Positions 53,231 through 62,299 of a stretch of DNA of 64,000 nt are shown here, piece by piece. The position numbers were made by a program, and so were the translations under genes. The stretch is from Curtobacterium sp. MCBD17_013 (GTDB lineage: Bacteria; Actinomycetota; Actinomycetes; Actinomycetales; Microbacteriaceae), in assembly GCF_003234565.1 (NCBI RefSeq), contig NZ_QKTU01000002.1, forward strand, positions 372,001 to 436,000, written 5' to 3'. The stretch's first letter is position 1, and the number at the start of each line of letters is the position of its first letter. The notes below the pieces were generated by a model. The model saw only the letters and a program-made list of their open reading frames with translations. It did no database searches and had not been told where the DNA came from.

Positions 53231-55423
53231 ATGGAGTCGGTGGACGAGCAGCGACGTGGACCGGTGCTCGGCGCGCCCCTCCCGAGGGTCGAGGGCGCCG
53301 ACAAGGTCCGCGGACGGGCTCGGTACGCCGCCGAGACCGGCGGCGAGGACGTCGCCTGCTACGCGTGGGTCGTGCAGGCCGCGATCGCACGCGGCCGGGT
53401 CGTGGCGATCGACCGGGAGGCGGTGCTCGCCATGCCGGGGGTCGTCACCGTGATCGCGGCCGACGACGCACCACGGCTCACCGCCGTCCCGACGACCGAG
53501 CTCTTCGTGCTGCAGAGTGACCGCGTCCACTACCGGGGCGAACCGGTCGCGCTCGTCGTCGCGGAGACCTTCGAGACCGCGCGGGCGGCCGCGGCCGCGC
53601 TCCGGGTGACCTACGACGCCGAGCCGGCGGACACGGTGTTCCCCGACGAACCGTCCTTCGGTCCGGACGACGCCCCCGGGGTGTTCGTCGCCCCGGAGTC
53701 GATCAACGGCGACCTCGAGCCGGACACCGACCAGGGCGACCTCGACCGCGCGCTCGCCGACGCGGACGTCGTCCTCGACGCGACCTACACCACGCCGCCC
53801 CAGGTCAACAACCCGCTCGAGCCGCACGCCGCGACCGCGTGGTGGGTCGGCCCGTCGCGCGAGCAGGACGAGGACGGTCGACCGCGCGCCGCTGCCGGCG
53901 CCCGGCTCGAGCTCATCGAGGCGACGCAGGGGCCGTCCCTGGCCGCGGGTGTGGTCGCCGACCTGTTCGGCATCGACGACAGCGCGGTCCGGCTCCGCGC
54001 CGAGCACGTCGGCGGCGGGTTCGGCTCGAAGGGCTCGCCGAAGCCCGATCTGCCCCTGGCCACCATGGCCGCACTCGTCACCGGCCGTCGTGTGAAGCTC
54101 GTGTTCACGCGGCAGATGGTGTTCTCGATCGGTGGCTACCGCACGCCGACCGCCAGCCGGATCCGCCTCGGAGCGCGTCCGGACGGCACGCTCACCGCGA
54201 TCGGTCACGACGTCCGCACCCAGACCTCCACGATCGGCACGTTCGTCGAACAGGTGGCGGACTGCACCCGCCACGTGTACGCCGCACCGAACCGCCGCAC
54301 CTCGCACCGGTACGTCGCACTCGACGTGCCGACACCCCGCTTCATGCGCGCTCCCGGAGAGGCACCCGGGAGCTTCGCGCTCGAATCGGGGATGGACGAG
54401 CTCGCCGCCACGCTCGGCATCGATCCCGTCGAGCTCCGCCTCCGGAACGAGCCGGACGTCGACCCGATCGACGGGGCGGCGTTCAGCACCAGGAACCTCG
54501 TCGGGTGCCTCCGCCGGGGGGCGGAGCTGTTCGGGTGGGAGGCCCGTGGGCGCGAGCCGCGCATGCGTCGCGACGGACGGTGGCTGGTGGGCGCGGGTGT
54601 CGCCGCCGCCTACTACCCCGCTCGCGTCGTCCCGAGCGGAGCGACCGTCACCGCCGAGGCGGACGGGACGTTCACCGTCGGCGTCGCCGCCTCGGACATC
54701 GGGACCGGGTCCCGCACCGTGCTCCTGCAGGTCGCGGCCGATGCCCTCGAGGTCGGGGTGGACCGCATCCGCATGCACATCGCCGACTCGACGCTCCCGC
54801 AGGCCGCGCTCGGTGCGGGGTCGTTCGGGACGACCTCGTGGGGATGGGCGGTCGACAAGACCTGCCGCTCGTTGCGAGAGCGACTCGAGCGCGGAGCGGT
54901 CGTGCCGTCCTCCGGTCTCTCCGTGACGGAGCGGACCGACGACGACGTGCAGCACCTCGCGGAGCGGTCGCGGCACGCGTACGGCGCGCAGTTCGTCGAG
55001 GTCCGCGTGGACACGGACTCCGGCGAGGTACGGGTCGACCGCATGGTGGGCGTGTTCGCCGCGGGCCGCATCTACAACGCCCGCACGGCCCGAGCGCAGC
55101 TCGTCGGTGGGATGACGTGGGGCATCGGCATGGCGCTGCACGAGGACGCCGAGATCGACCCCGTGGCGGGCGACATCGGCAACCACGACCTCGCCACGTA
55201 CCACGTCGCGACGAACGCGGACGTGGAGTCGATCCACGCCGAGTGGCTCGACGAACCCGGCGAGGACCTCACGCCGCTCGGCGGCAAGGGGATCGGGGAG
55301 ATCGGGATCGTCGGTGCTGCCGCGGCGCTGGCGAACGCCGTCTGGGACGCGACCGGCGTGCGGGTCCGTCGCCTGCCGATCCGACCGGACGCCCTCGTCG
55401 ATCGGATGCCGGCCCGAGCCTGA
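53231..55423 (+). CDS. Molybdopterin-binding subunit of a xanthine dehydrogenase/aldehyde oxidase family enzyme
   Basis: A 730-residue large subunit that oxidises a purine, aldehyde or heterocycle at a molybdenum site. The N-terminus VEGADKVRGRARYAAE is typical of the a/b hammerhead domain. The cofactor segments are GGGFGSKG, FMRAPGEAPGSFALE, and the catalytic Glu in GGKGIGEIGIVG near the end. The FAD subunit and the 2Fe-2S subunit that normally accompany it are absent from the window, so it must pair with products encoded elsewhere. The ATG at 53231 is preferred, with AGGCGG upstream; in-frame GTG codons upstream cannot be excluded. It lies between ffh and ftsY. Confidence 0.88.
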   Translation: MESVDEQRRGPVLGAPLPRVEGADKVRGRARYAAETGGEDVACYAWVVQAAIARGRVVAIDREAVLAMPGVVTVIAADDAPRLTAVPTTELFVLQSDRVHYRGEPVALVVAETFETARAAAAALRVTYDAEPADTVFPDEPSFGPDDAPGVFVAPESINGDLEPDTDQGDLDRALADADVVLDATYTTPPQVNNPLEPHAATAWWVGPSREQDEDGRPRAAAGARLELIEATQGPSLAAGVVADLFGIDDSAVRLRAEHVGGGFGSKGSPKPDLPLATMAALVTGRRVKLVFTRQMVFSIGGYRTPTASRIRLGARPDGTLTAIGHDVRTQTSTIGTFVEQVADCTRHVYAAPNRRTSHRYVALDVPTPRFMRAPGEAPGSFALESGMDELAATLGIDPVELRLRNEPDVDPIDGAAFSTRNLVGCLRRGAELFGWEARGREPRMRRDGRWLVGAGVAAAYYPARVVPSGATVTAEADGTFTVGVAASDIGTGSRTVLLQVAADALEVGVDRIRMHIADSTLPQAALGAGSFGTTSWGWAVDKTCRSLRERLERGAVVPSSGLSVTERTDDDVQHLAERSRHAYGAQFVEVRVDTDSGEVRVDRMVGVFAAGRIYNARTARAQLVGGMTWGIGMALHEDAEIDPVAGDIGNHDLATYHVATNADVESIHAEWLDEPGEDLTPLGGKGIGEIGIVGAAAALANAVWDATGVRVRRLPIRPDALVDRMPARA

Positions 55424-55475
55424 TCCGGCGCCCGCTCGGACACCCGGGCACGGTCACCGTCCAGGCGTCGAACGG

Positions 55476-56345
55476 TCAGCCGACGAGGTTCTGCACGAAG
55501 ACGTGGGGCGTGAACCCGGTGAGGTCGTTGATGCCCTCGCCCTGGCCGATGAGCTTGATGGGGATCCCCGTCTTCTCCTGCACGCTGAGCACGAACCCGG
55601 CCTTCGCCGAGCCGTCGAGCTTCGTGATGACGAGACCGGTGACGCCCGCGCCCTCGATGAACGCCTGCGCCTGCGCGAGGCCGTTCTGCCCGGTGGTGGC
55701 GTCGAGGACGAGCAGCACCTCGGCGATCTCCGTCTGCTTCTCGACGACGCGCTTGATCTTCGAGAGCTCGTCCATGAGGCCCGCCTTGGTGTGCAGGCGG
55801 CCGGCGGTGTCGATGACGACGATCTCGATCCCCTCGCGCATCGCCCGGTCGACGGTCTGGTAGGCCACCGACGCGGGGTCCTGTCCGGGCTGCTGCGGTC
55901 GCACGACCTCGACCCCGGCGCGCTGGGCCCACGTCGCGACCTGCTCCACCGCCGCGGCACGGAACGTGTCCGCGGCGCCCACCAGCACGCTGCGGTCGTA
56001 GGTACGGAGGAACTTGGCGAACTTGCCGATCGTCGTCGTCTTGCCGACGCCGTTCACACCGACGACGAGCACGACGGCCGGGCGGTTCGACAGCTTCAGC
56101 GTGGTGTCGAGCTTCGACAGGCGCTCCTCGAGCACCTCGCGCAGCATCCGGTTCAGGTCCGCCGGATCGGTCGTCTGGTACCGGTCGACCTGCGCACGGA
56201 GGTCGTCGACGACCTCTTCGGTGATGTCCGGCCCGAAGTCGGCACCGATGAGCGCCGCCTCGAGGTCCTCCCAGGTCGTCTCGTCGATCGTGCGCCGTTG
56301 GAACAACCCGCGGAGCCGACTCGAGAGGGACCAGGAACTCGCCAT
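55476..56345 (-). CDS. ftsY: Signal recognition particle receptor FtsY
   Basis: Membrane receptor GTPase for SRP. At 289 residues it has only the NG domain, lacking the acidic A domain of E. coli FtsY. The N domain (LFQRRTIDETTWEDLEAALIGADFG) is followed by GVNGVGKTTTIGKFA, DTFRAAAVEQ, DTAGRLHTK, and TKLDGSAKAG. The ATG at 56345 lies 6 nt after a TAAGCT box, giving a leaderless message. It is divergent from terC and 52 nt from the molybdopterin gene end. Confidence 0.97.
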   Translation of the reverse strand: MASSWSLSSRLRGLFQRRTIDETTWEDLEAALIGADFGPDITEEVVDDLRAQVDRYQTTDPADLNRMLREVLEERLSKLDTTLKLSNRPAVVLVVGVNGVGKTTTIGKFAKFLRTYDRSVLVGAADTFRAAAVEQVATWAQRAGVEVVRPQQPGQDPASVAYQTVDRAMREGIEIVVIDTAGRLHTKAGLMDELSKIKRVVEKQTEIAEVLLVLDATTGQNGLAQAQAFIEGAGVTGLVITKLDGSAKAGFVLSVQEKTGIPIKLIGQGEGINDLTGFTPHVFVQNLVG

Positions 56346-56351
56346 GCTCCC

Positions 56352-56357
56352 AGCTTA
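56352..56357 (-). promoter_or_regulatory. -10 box of ftsY
   Basis: TAAGCT on the minus strand, 6 nt before the ATG at 56345, consistent with a leaderless message. Confidence 0.55.
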
Positions 56358-56385
56358 GAGCGGGCCGAACGCGCGCGATCACCGG

Positions 56386-56391
56386 TAGCCT
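56386..56391 (+). promoter_or_regulatory. -10 box of the terC leader
   Basis: TAGCCT, placing the transcription start near 56398, at the first base of the riboswitch. Confidence 0.55.
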
Positions 56392-56398
56392 GGCACCA

Positions 56399-56500
56399 CG
56401 AAGGGGAGTATTCCTCCCGCGGTGGTGCCGTCAGTACGGTCCGGGACGATCCGGGCCCGGTGCCATCGGCCGCTCGTCCGGGCGGCGGAAGAGACCTTCA
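56399..56500 (+). promoter_or_regulatory. yybP-ykoY (Mn2+) riboswitch
   Basis: The leader of the TerC gene carries the hallmark GAAGGGGAGTA at its 5' end, a GCCGTCAG segment at about 56428, and GAGACCTTC at its 3' end. GAAGG (56400-56404) and CCTTC (56495-56499) pair as the closing stem, in the same places as in the known yybP-ykoY aptamers. This riboswitch senses Mn2+ and commonly controls TerC, MntP and P-type ATPase genes. About 47 nt of expression platform remain before the start. Confidence 0.85.
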
Positions 56501-56547
56501 GTCGTCGTCGTCCCCGATTCCGGGAACGGCCCTACTGGAGGATCCAC

Positions 56548-57564
56548 ATGGACGTCCACATCGCCGTCTGGCTCGGCACCATCGCGCTGGTGCTCGCGCT
56601 CCTCGTCTTCGACTTCTTCTCGCACGTGCGCAAGGCGCACGAGCCCACCATCCGCGAGTCGACGACCTGGTCGCTCGTGTACATCGGGATCGCGGTCCTC
56701 TTCGGCCTCGGCGTCTGGGCGTTCGGCGGCCACCAGGCGGGCGGCGAGTTCTTCGCCGGGTGGATCACCGAGGAGTCGTTGAGCATCGACAACCTCTTCG
56801 TGTTCCTCATCATCATGACCGCGTTCAAGGTCCCGCGCGCCTACCAGCAGAAGGTCCTCCTCGTCGGCATCGCGATCGCGCTCATCGCACGCGGCGTGTT
56901 CATCGCCCTCGGCGTCGTCATCATCGACAACTTCTCGTGGGTCTTCTACCTGTTCGGCGCGCTGCTGTTCTGGCTCGCCTGGAGTCAGGCGCGCGGCGGG
57001 CACGAGGACGAGAGCGCCGGCGAGTCGCGGCTGATCCGCGTGCTGCGCCGCATCCTGCCGACCTCGGAGGACTACGACGGCGACCGCGTCACCACGAAGG
57101 TCGACGGCCGTCGCCTGCTCACGCCGATGGCGCTCGTCATGGTGGCGCTCGGCCTCACGGACGTGCTCTTCGCCCTCGACTCGATCCCCGCGATCTTCGG
57201 GCTGACGCAGGACGCCTACATCGTCTTCGTCGCCAACGCGTTCTCGTTGCTCGGTCTGCGACAGCTGTACTTCCTCATCTCCGGGCTCCTCGAGCGCCTC
57301 ATCTACCTCGGGCAGGGACTCGCCGTCATCCTCGGGTTCATCGGCGTGAAGCTCGTGTTCCACGCCATGCACGTCAACGAGCTCCCGTTCGTCAACGGCG
57401 GTCACCACATCGAGTGGGCTCCGGAGATCCCGATCTGGTTCTCGCTGTCGTTCATCGTGCTCGTCGTCGCGGTGGCGACGATCGTCAGCCTCGTCGTGTC
57501 CGCGCGGCGGGTCCGCCGCGGAGAACCGCTCGACGGCCATCACGACCAGCGCGTCGAGGCCTGA
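56548..57564 (+). CDS. TerC family membrane protein (probable Mn2+ exporter)
   Basis: A 338-residue protein with about eight helices. The two metal-binding motifs of the TerC/Alx family are visible: ESLSIDNLFVF near residue 78 and DVLFALDSIPAIF near residue 207. A charged loop of about 45 residues (residues 150-195) joins the two halves. TerC proteins export Mn2+ for metalation of secreted proteins or to prevent toxicity. The ATG at 56548 has GGAGGATCC upstream. The Mn2+ riboswitch in the leader strengthens the manganese link. Only 17 nt separate its stop from the smc stop. Confidence 0.92.
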   Translation: MDVHIAVWLGTIALVLALLVFDFFSHVRKAHEPTIRESTTWSLVYIGIAVLFGLGVWAFGGHQAGGEFFAGWITEESLSIDNLFVFLIIMTAFKVPRAYQQKVLLVGIAIALIARGVFIALGVVIIDNFSWVFYLFGALLFWLAWSQARGGHEDESAGESRLIRVLRRILPTSEDYDGDRVTTKVDGRRLLTPMALVMVALGLTDVLFALDSIPAIFGLTQDAYIVFVANAFSLLGLRQLYFLISGLLERLIYLGQGLAVILGFIGVKLVFHAMHVNELPFVNGGHHIEWAPEIPIWFSLSFIVLVVAVATIVSLVVSARRVRRGEPLDGHHDQRVEA

Positions 57565-57581
57565 TCCGCTGATCGGGGCGC

Positions 57582-60500
57582 TCAGCTCGCGGCGCGCTCG
57601 CGCTCCGCGTCCTGCACGCGCTGCCCGACGACCGCGCTGACGCCGTCCTGCCGCATCGAGACGCCGTACAGCGCGTCGGCGATCTCCATCGTCCGCTTCT
57701 GGTGCGTGATCACGATGAGCTGCGACGAGGTCCGGAGGCGTCCGAACACGGTGAGGAGTCGCCCGAGGTTGGCGTCGTCGAGCGCGGCCTCGACCTCGTC
57801 CATGATGTAGAACGGGCTGGGCCGGGCCGTGAAGATCGCGACGAGCAGCGCGATCGCCGCGAGTGAGCGCTCGCCGCCGGACAGCAGGGTGAGCCGGTCG
57901 ATCTTCTTGCCCGCGGGGCGCACGGCGACGTCGATGCCGGTGGCGAGCATGTCGTCCGGATCGGTGAGCTCGATCGTGCCCGTCCCGCCGGGGAACAGGA
58001 TCGGGAACACCTCGTCGAAGGCCCGCTTGGTGTCCTCGAACGCCGAGCGGAAGATCTCCTGCATCTTGCCGTCGAGCTCCTCGATGATCGTGAGGAGGTC
58101 CCCCCGCGTGCTCGTCAGGTCGTCGAGCTGCTCGGTGAGGAACCGGTGCCGCTGCTCGAGCGCCTGGAACTCCTCGAGCGCGAGCGGGTTCACCTTGCCG
58201 AGCTGGCCGAGGTCCCGTTCGGCGTCGCGGAGCCGGCGTTCCTGCTCCGCGCGCACGTACGGCACGGTCGGGACCTCCGCATCGGCCTCGGAGCGGGGCG
58301 CGGCGTCCGGGTCCGGGAGCGCGGCGCCGCCGGGCAGTGTGGAGACCTCGGCATCGAGCGTCGCGGGGTCGGCGTCAGCGTCGGCGTCGACATCCGCGTC
58401 ACGGTCGACTCCCGCCGCGCGCATCGCCTCGCGGTGCTGGCGCGCACGCACGCGGGGGTCGACGAGCACGTCCACGGGGACCGGGACGTCGGGGCCGTAC
58501 TCGGCGACGAGCACCTGCTCGACCAGGCCGAGTTCGCTGCCGGCGCGTTCGAGCAGCGATGACACGTGCAGCTTCTTCTCGTAGATCTCCATCTCGAGCC
58601 CGTGGAGGCCGTCGGTGACCGACTGCAGCCGGTCGCGGAGGGACTGCTCCTCGGCCCGCAGGGTCTGGAGCTCCGTGTTCCGCCGCGCACGGTCGGCCTC
58701 GGCGGCGGTCAGCCGGACGCGGGCCTCAGCCACGGACCGATCGACGGCGTCCAGGACCGCGGGGAGGTCGGCGATGACCCCCTCGGCGGCCTCGATCTGC
58801 CGGCGACGGATCACCGCGAGGCGCGCTTGTTCGTCGGCGGCCGCGCGCTCCGCGGCCAGCTGCCGCTCCAACGCCGCGCCCCGCGCCCGTTCGGCGCGCG
58901 CCCGCTCGCGGATGGTCTCGACCTGGATGCGCTGGTCGATCTCGTCGCTCCGCGCGGCCTCGAGGTCGTCGAGGAGGTCGTCACGCGCGGACGCGTCGAG
59001 GATCGGCCGTGGCGCGGCGAGGAAGGCGGCGTGCTCCTGGTCTGCGGCGGCGAGCGCCTGCTCCGCCTGCTCGACGGCGCCCGCGGTCTCGGCGAGCGCG
59101 GCGCGGAGCCGGTCGGCCTCGCCTCGAGCGTTCTCCGCGCGGGTGCGCGCGGTCGCCGACGCCCGGTCGAACGCCGCCTTCGCGGCCACGTGGGCGCGGA
59201 GGGTGCGGTCGGCCTCGTCCGCCGCGGCGCGTGCCGCGTCCACGGCGTCACGCGCAGCTCGGAGGTCGGTGCCCGCCGCGTCGGCGGCCGCGACGACCTC
59301 GACGTGCCGGCTCGCGGCCGTGTCCCGCTCGGCCACGAGTTCGAGCCGCGACGTCGCGCGTTCCCCGCCGCCCGTCACGAGGACCGCGCGGACGACGTCA
59401 CCCGCGGCGGTGACGACCGTCGCCTGCGGGACGGCGGCGAGCAGGGCCTCCAGATCGGCCGCGGCCGGGTCCGCGCCCGGCTCGACGACGACGGTGTCCG
59501 CGAGCAGCGCCACGATCGCGGGAGGCCCGTCGACCACCTCGAGTGCCGGACGGACGCCGGACGGGAGGGCCGGGGGCAGGTGCGATCCCGTGCCCGGGGC
59601 GTCGGCGACGACGACGTCGATGCGACCGATGTCGTTCGTCCGTGCCGCGGTCACGGCGTCGAGCGCGGCGGACCGGGTGGCGGCGAGCACCGCGTCGGCG
59701 AGTCCGCCGAGGGCGGCCGCGACCGCGGCCTCGTACCCGGCGGCGACCCGGATGTGGTCGGCGAGCCGGCCGAGCACCCCGGCGCGCCCGGCGTCGATGA
59801 GCGCCTGTGAGCCGTCGCGGACGTCGAGCGACAGCCCGAGCGCGGTCACGCGTGCGGCGAGGGCGTCACGCTCGCGCTCGAGCCGATGCAGCCGCTCCCG
59901 CGCCTCGTCCCGTCGCGACTGGGCGCCCTCGAGCGCCGCCCGGGCGTCCGTGAGCAGCTGCGCCAGGTCGTCCTCGTCCGCGTCCAGTCCCGGGTCGCGG
60001 GCGACCCCGGCGAGCTCCTGTTCGGCGCGTCCGGCACGCTCCTCGGCCTCGGCGAGCGCCCGCTCCCGACGGGCACGGTCGGCCGTGGCGGAGGCGAGCC
60101 GCTGCCGTGCCACGTCGACGCGGTTGCCGAGGCGCTGGGCGTCCAGGTCGTGCTGCGACACGAGTGCGCTCTGCGCCGCGATCTCCTCGTCGAGGGCGTC
60201 GAGCGACGCACGCGCCCGGGCCACGCGCTCGGCCGCCGACGCCAGCGCGCCCTGGAGGTCCTCGGCGTTCGCCTCGAGACGCTCGGCCTCGTCCCGCGCG
60301 TCCGCGACCATCGACGGGGTGACGGTGGGGCCCTGGGCGGGCACGTCCGCCTGTTGGGCGAGCAGCAGGAGGCGCTGGTTCGCGAGGGTCGACAGCCCCC
60401 GCAGTCGCTCCTGCACGCTCTCGAGGCCGTGGAGCACCGTCCGCGCCCGGTCGACGTCGTCACCCACCATCGTCTGCTCGACGTGCTGCTGTCGGATGCG

Positions 60501-61295
60501 CGCCTGGTCGAGCCGCTCCTGGAGCACGATGCGCTCGCTCTTCCGGCCGGCCTCGACCGCGAGGTGCTCGGCGAGCTCCCGCCGCAGCCGGACGACGTCG
60601 TCCGCGAGGATCCTGGCCCGCGCGTCCCGGGCGACCGCCGCCACGGACTGCGCCTTGCGCGCGACCTCGGCCTGCCGTCCCAGCGGCTTCAGCTGACGCC
60701 GGATCTCGCCGGCGAGGTCGGACAACCGGGTGAGGTTCGCCTGCATCGCGTCGAGCTTGCGGAGCGTCTTCTCCTTGCGCCGACGGTGCTTGAGGATGCC
60801 GGCGGCCTCCTCGATGAAGCCGCGTCGGTCCTCCGGCGTCGCGTGGAGCACCTTGTCGAGCTGTCCCTGCCCGACGATGACGTGCATCTCGCGGCCGAGC
60901 CCCGTGTCCGACAGGAGTTCTTGGACGTCGAGCAGGCGACAGTTCTCGCCGTTGATGGCGTACTCGCTCCCGCCGTTCCGGAACAGGGTCCGCGAGATCG
61001 TGACCTCCGCGTACTCGATCGGGAGCACGCCGTCGCTGTTGTCGATCGTCAGGGTGACCTGCGCGCGGCCGAGCGGTCCCCGCGTCGAGGTGCCGGCGAA
61101 GATGACGTCCTCCATCTTGCCGCCGCGGAGCGTCTTGGCGCCCTGCTCCCCCATCACCCACGCGAGGGCGTCCACGACGTTCGACTTGCCCGAGCCGTTG
61201 GGACCCACGATGCAGGTCACGCCCGGCTCGAGTGCGAAGGTCGTCGGTTGCGCGAAGGACTTGAACCCCCTGAGGGTCAGGCTCTTCAGGTACAC
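57582..61295 (-). CDS. smc: Chromosome segregation protein SMC
   Basis: Structural maintenance of chromosomes ATPase; it compacts and separates chromosomes with ScpA/ScpB. The 1237 residues start at GTG 61295 (YLKSLTLRGFKSFAQPT). Walker A is GPNGSGKSNVVDAL near residue 35, and the C-terminal head has LLSGGERSLAAIA and FYIMDEVEAALDDAN. Between are two long coiled coils around a hinge at about residues 500-680. An unusual acidic insert rich in Asp and Ala lies near residues 970-1020, before VPYVRAEQERRLRDAERDLGQLGKVNPLA. A TAGCCT box at 61331-61336 gives a leader of about 30 nt. It follows mutM. Confidence 0.96.
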   Translation of the reverse strand: MYLKSLTLRGFKSFAQPTTFALEPGVTCIVGPNGSGKSNVVDALAWVMGEQGAKTLRGGKMEDVIFAGTSTRGPLGRAQVTLTIDNSDGVLPIEYAEVTISRTLFRNGGSEYAINGENCRLLDVQELLSDTGLGREMHVIVGQGQLDKVLHATPEDRRGFIEEAAGILKHRRRKEKTLRKLDAMQANLTRLSDLAGEIRRQLKPLGRQAEVARKAQSVAAVARDARARILADDVVRLRRELAEHLAVEAGRKSERIVLQERLDQARIRQQHVEQTMVGDDVDRARTVLHGLESVQERLRGLSTLANQRLLLLAQQADVPAQGPTVTPSMVADARDEAERLEANAEDLQGALASAAERVARARASLDALDEEIAAQSALVSQHDLDAQRLGNRVDVARQRLASATADRARRERALAEAEERAGRAEQELAGVARDPGLDADEDDLAQLLTDARAALEGAQSRRDEARERLHRLERERDALAARVTALGLSLDVRDGSQALIDAGRAGVLGRLADHIRVAAGYEAAVAAALGGLADAVLAATRSAALDAVTAARTNDIGRIDVVVADAPGTGSHLPPALPSGVRPALEVVDGPPAIVALLADTVVVEPGADPAAADLEALLAAVPQATVVTAAGDVVRAVLVTGGGERATSRLELVAERDTAASRHVEVVAAADAAGTDLRAARDAVDAARAAADEADRTLRAHVAAKAAFDRASATARTRAENARGEADRLRAALAETAGAVEQAEQALAAADQEHAAFLAAPRPILDASARDDLLDDLEAARSDEIDQRIQVETIRERARAERARGAALERQLAAERAAADEQARLAVIRRRQIEAAEGVIADLPAVLDAVDRSVAEARVRLTAAEADRARRNTELQTLRAEEQSLRDRLQSVTDGLHGLEMEIYEKKLHVSSLLERAGSELGLVEQVLVAEYGPDVPVPVDVLVDPRVRARQHREAMRAAGVDRDADVDADADADPATLDAEVSTLPGGAALPDPDAAPRSEADAEVPTVPYVRAEQERRLRDAERDLGQLGKVNPLALEEFQALEQRHRFLTEQLDDLTSTRGDLLTIIEELDGKMQEIFRSAFEDTKRAFDEVFPILFPGGTGTIELTDPDDMLATGIDVAVRPAGKKIDRLTLLSGGERSLAAIALLVAIFTARPSPFYIMDEVEAALDDANLGRLLTVFGRLRTSSQLIVITHQKRTMEIADALYGVSMRQDGVSAVVGQRVQDAERERAAS

Positions 61296-61330
61296 GGACG
61301 GCCTTCCATGCTCGCGCGATCGGTGGGCAC

Positions 61331-61336
61331 AGGCTA
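61331..61336 (-). promoter_or_regulatory. -10 box of smc
   Basis: TAGCCT on the minus strand, at the mutM stop, giving a leader of about 30 nt before the GTG at 61295. Confidence 0.5.
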
Positions 61337-62299
61337 GCCCAGGCGCGACCGCGGCCGACGCTGGCACACGGGGCAGCGGTGGCTCGAGCGGTTCATGAAC
61401 GCCTCGCGCACGATCGTCGCCCCGCAGCGGGGGCACGGCTGACCTTGTCGCCCGTACACGGCCAGCCGCTGGGAGAAGTACCCGGACTGCCCGTTCACGT
61501 TGACGTACTGGGCGTCGAAGCTCGTGCCGCCGTCCTCGAGCGCCCGGCGGAGCACCGCGCGCACCTCGTCGAGCAGGCCGGTCAGCGCGCGCCGGCTCAA
61601 TGCGTCGGCGGGGCGGTCGTGGTGCAGCCGGGCCGCCCACAGGCTCTCGTCCGCGTAGATGTTGCCGATCCCGCTGACCACACCCTGGTCGAGCAGCACC
61701 CGTTTGATGCCGCTGTGCCGCCGGTGCGCGAGCGCGACGAACCGCGCGTCGTCGAACGCGGGGTCGAGGGGGTCCCGTGCGATGTGCGACACCTGCGTCG
61801 GGATCCGCCGTCGCCACGCCCCGTCGGGATCCGCCTGGTCGGCGGCACCGGCGTGCCCCGCGGGTGCGCTGTCGACGGTCGGGACGGTCGCGTCGACCGC
61901 CATCGAACCGAAGGTCCGCTGGTCGACGAACTCGAGCTCGACCGGCGGCTCGACGAGGCCGTCGGCGGTCCGGCCCGCGGGCTGCACCGCGAGGACCACC
62001 CTTCGGTGCCGAGCGGCCGGGCGGTCCCGACCGAGCAGGATCTGACCGCTCATGCCGAGGTGCGCCACGAGGGCCTCGGGACCCGCGCCGACGTCGTCGA
62101 GCGGCATCCACAGGAACTTGCCGCGCCGCACGGCGGCCTGCACGGTGCGCCCGGTCAGGCGGGCGACGAAGTCCTCGGCCGGGCCCCGGTGTCGCGTCAG
62201 AGCGCGCTCGTCGACGACGTGGACGTGGAGCACGCGGGCGCCCGTGACGGACGGTTCGAGGCCCGCGCGGACGACCTCGACCTCGGGGAGTTCGGGCAC
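61334..62299 (-). CDS. mutM: Formamidopyrimidine-DNA glycosylase
   Basis: Excises oxidised purines from DNA. The 321 residues begin PELPEVEVVRAGL after the initiating GTG (62299), so Pro is the catalytic N-terminus. Other marks are AAVRRGKFLWMPL (Lys), the SGIGNIYADESLW segment and the C-terminal zinc finger CPRCGATIVREAFMNRSS...CPVCQ. About 20 extra residues (Asp/Ala/Gly-rich, near residue 150) enlarge it beyond the usual 270-290. The start overlaps the rnc stop by one base. The order rnc-mutM-smc is usual. Confidence 0.96.
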   Translation of the reverse strand: MPELPEVEVVRAGLEPSVTGARVLHVHVVDERALTRHRGPAEDFVARLTGRTVQAAVRRGKFLWMPLDDVGAGPEALVAHLGMSGQILLGRDRPAARHRRVVLAVQPAGRTADGLVEPPVELEFVDQRTFGSMAVDATVPTVDSAPAGHAGAADQADPDGAWRRRIPTQVSHIARDPLDPAFDDARFVALAHRRHSGIKRVLLDQGVVSGIGNIYADESLWAARLHHDRPADALSRRALTGLLDEVRAVLRRALEDGGTSFDAQYVNVNGQSGYFSQRLAVYGRQGQPCPRCGATIVREAFMNRSSHRCPVCQRRPRSRLG

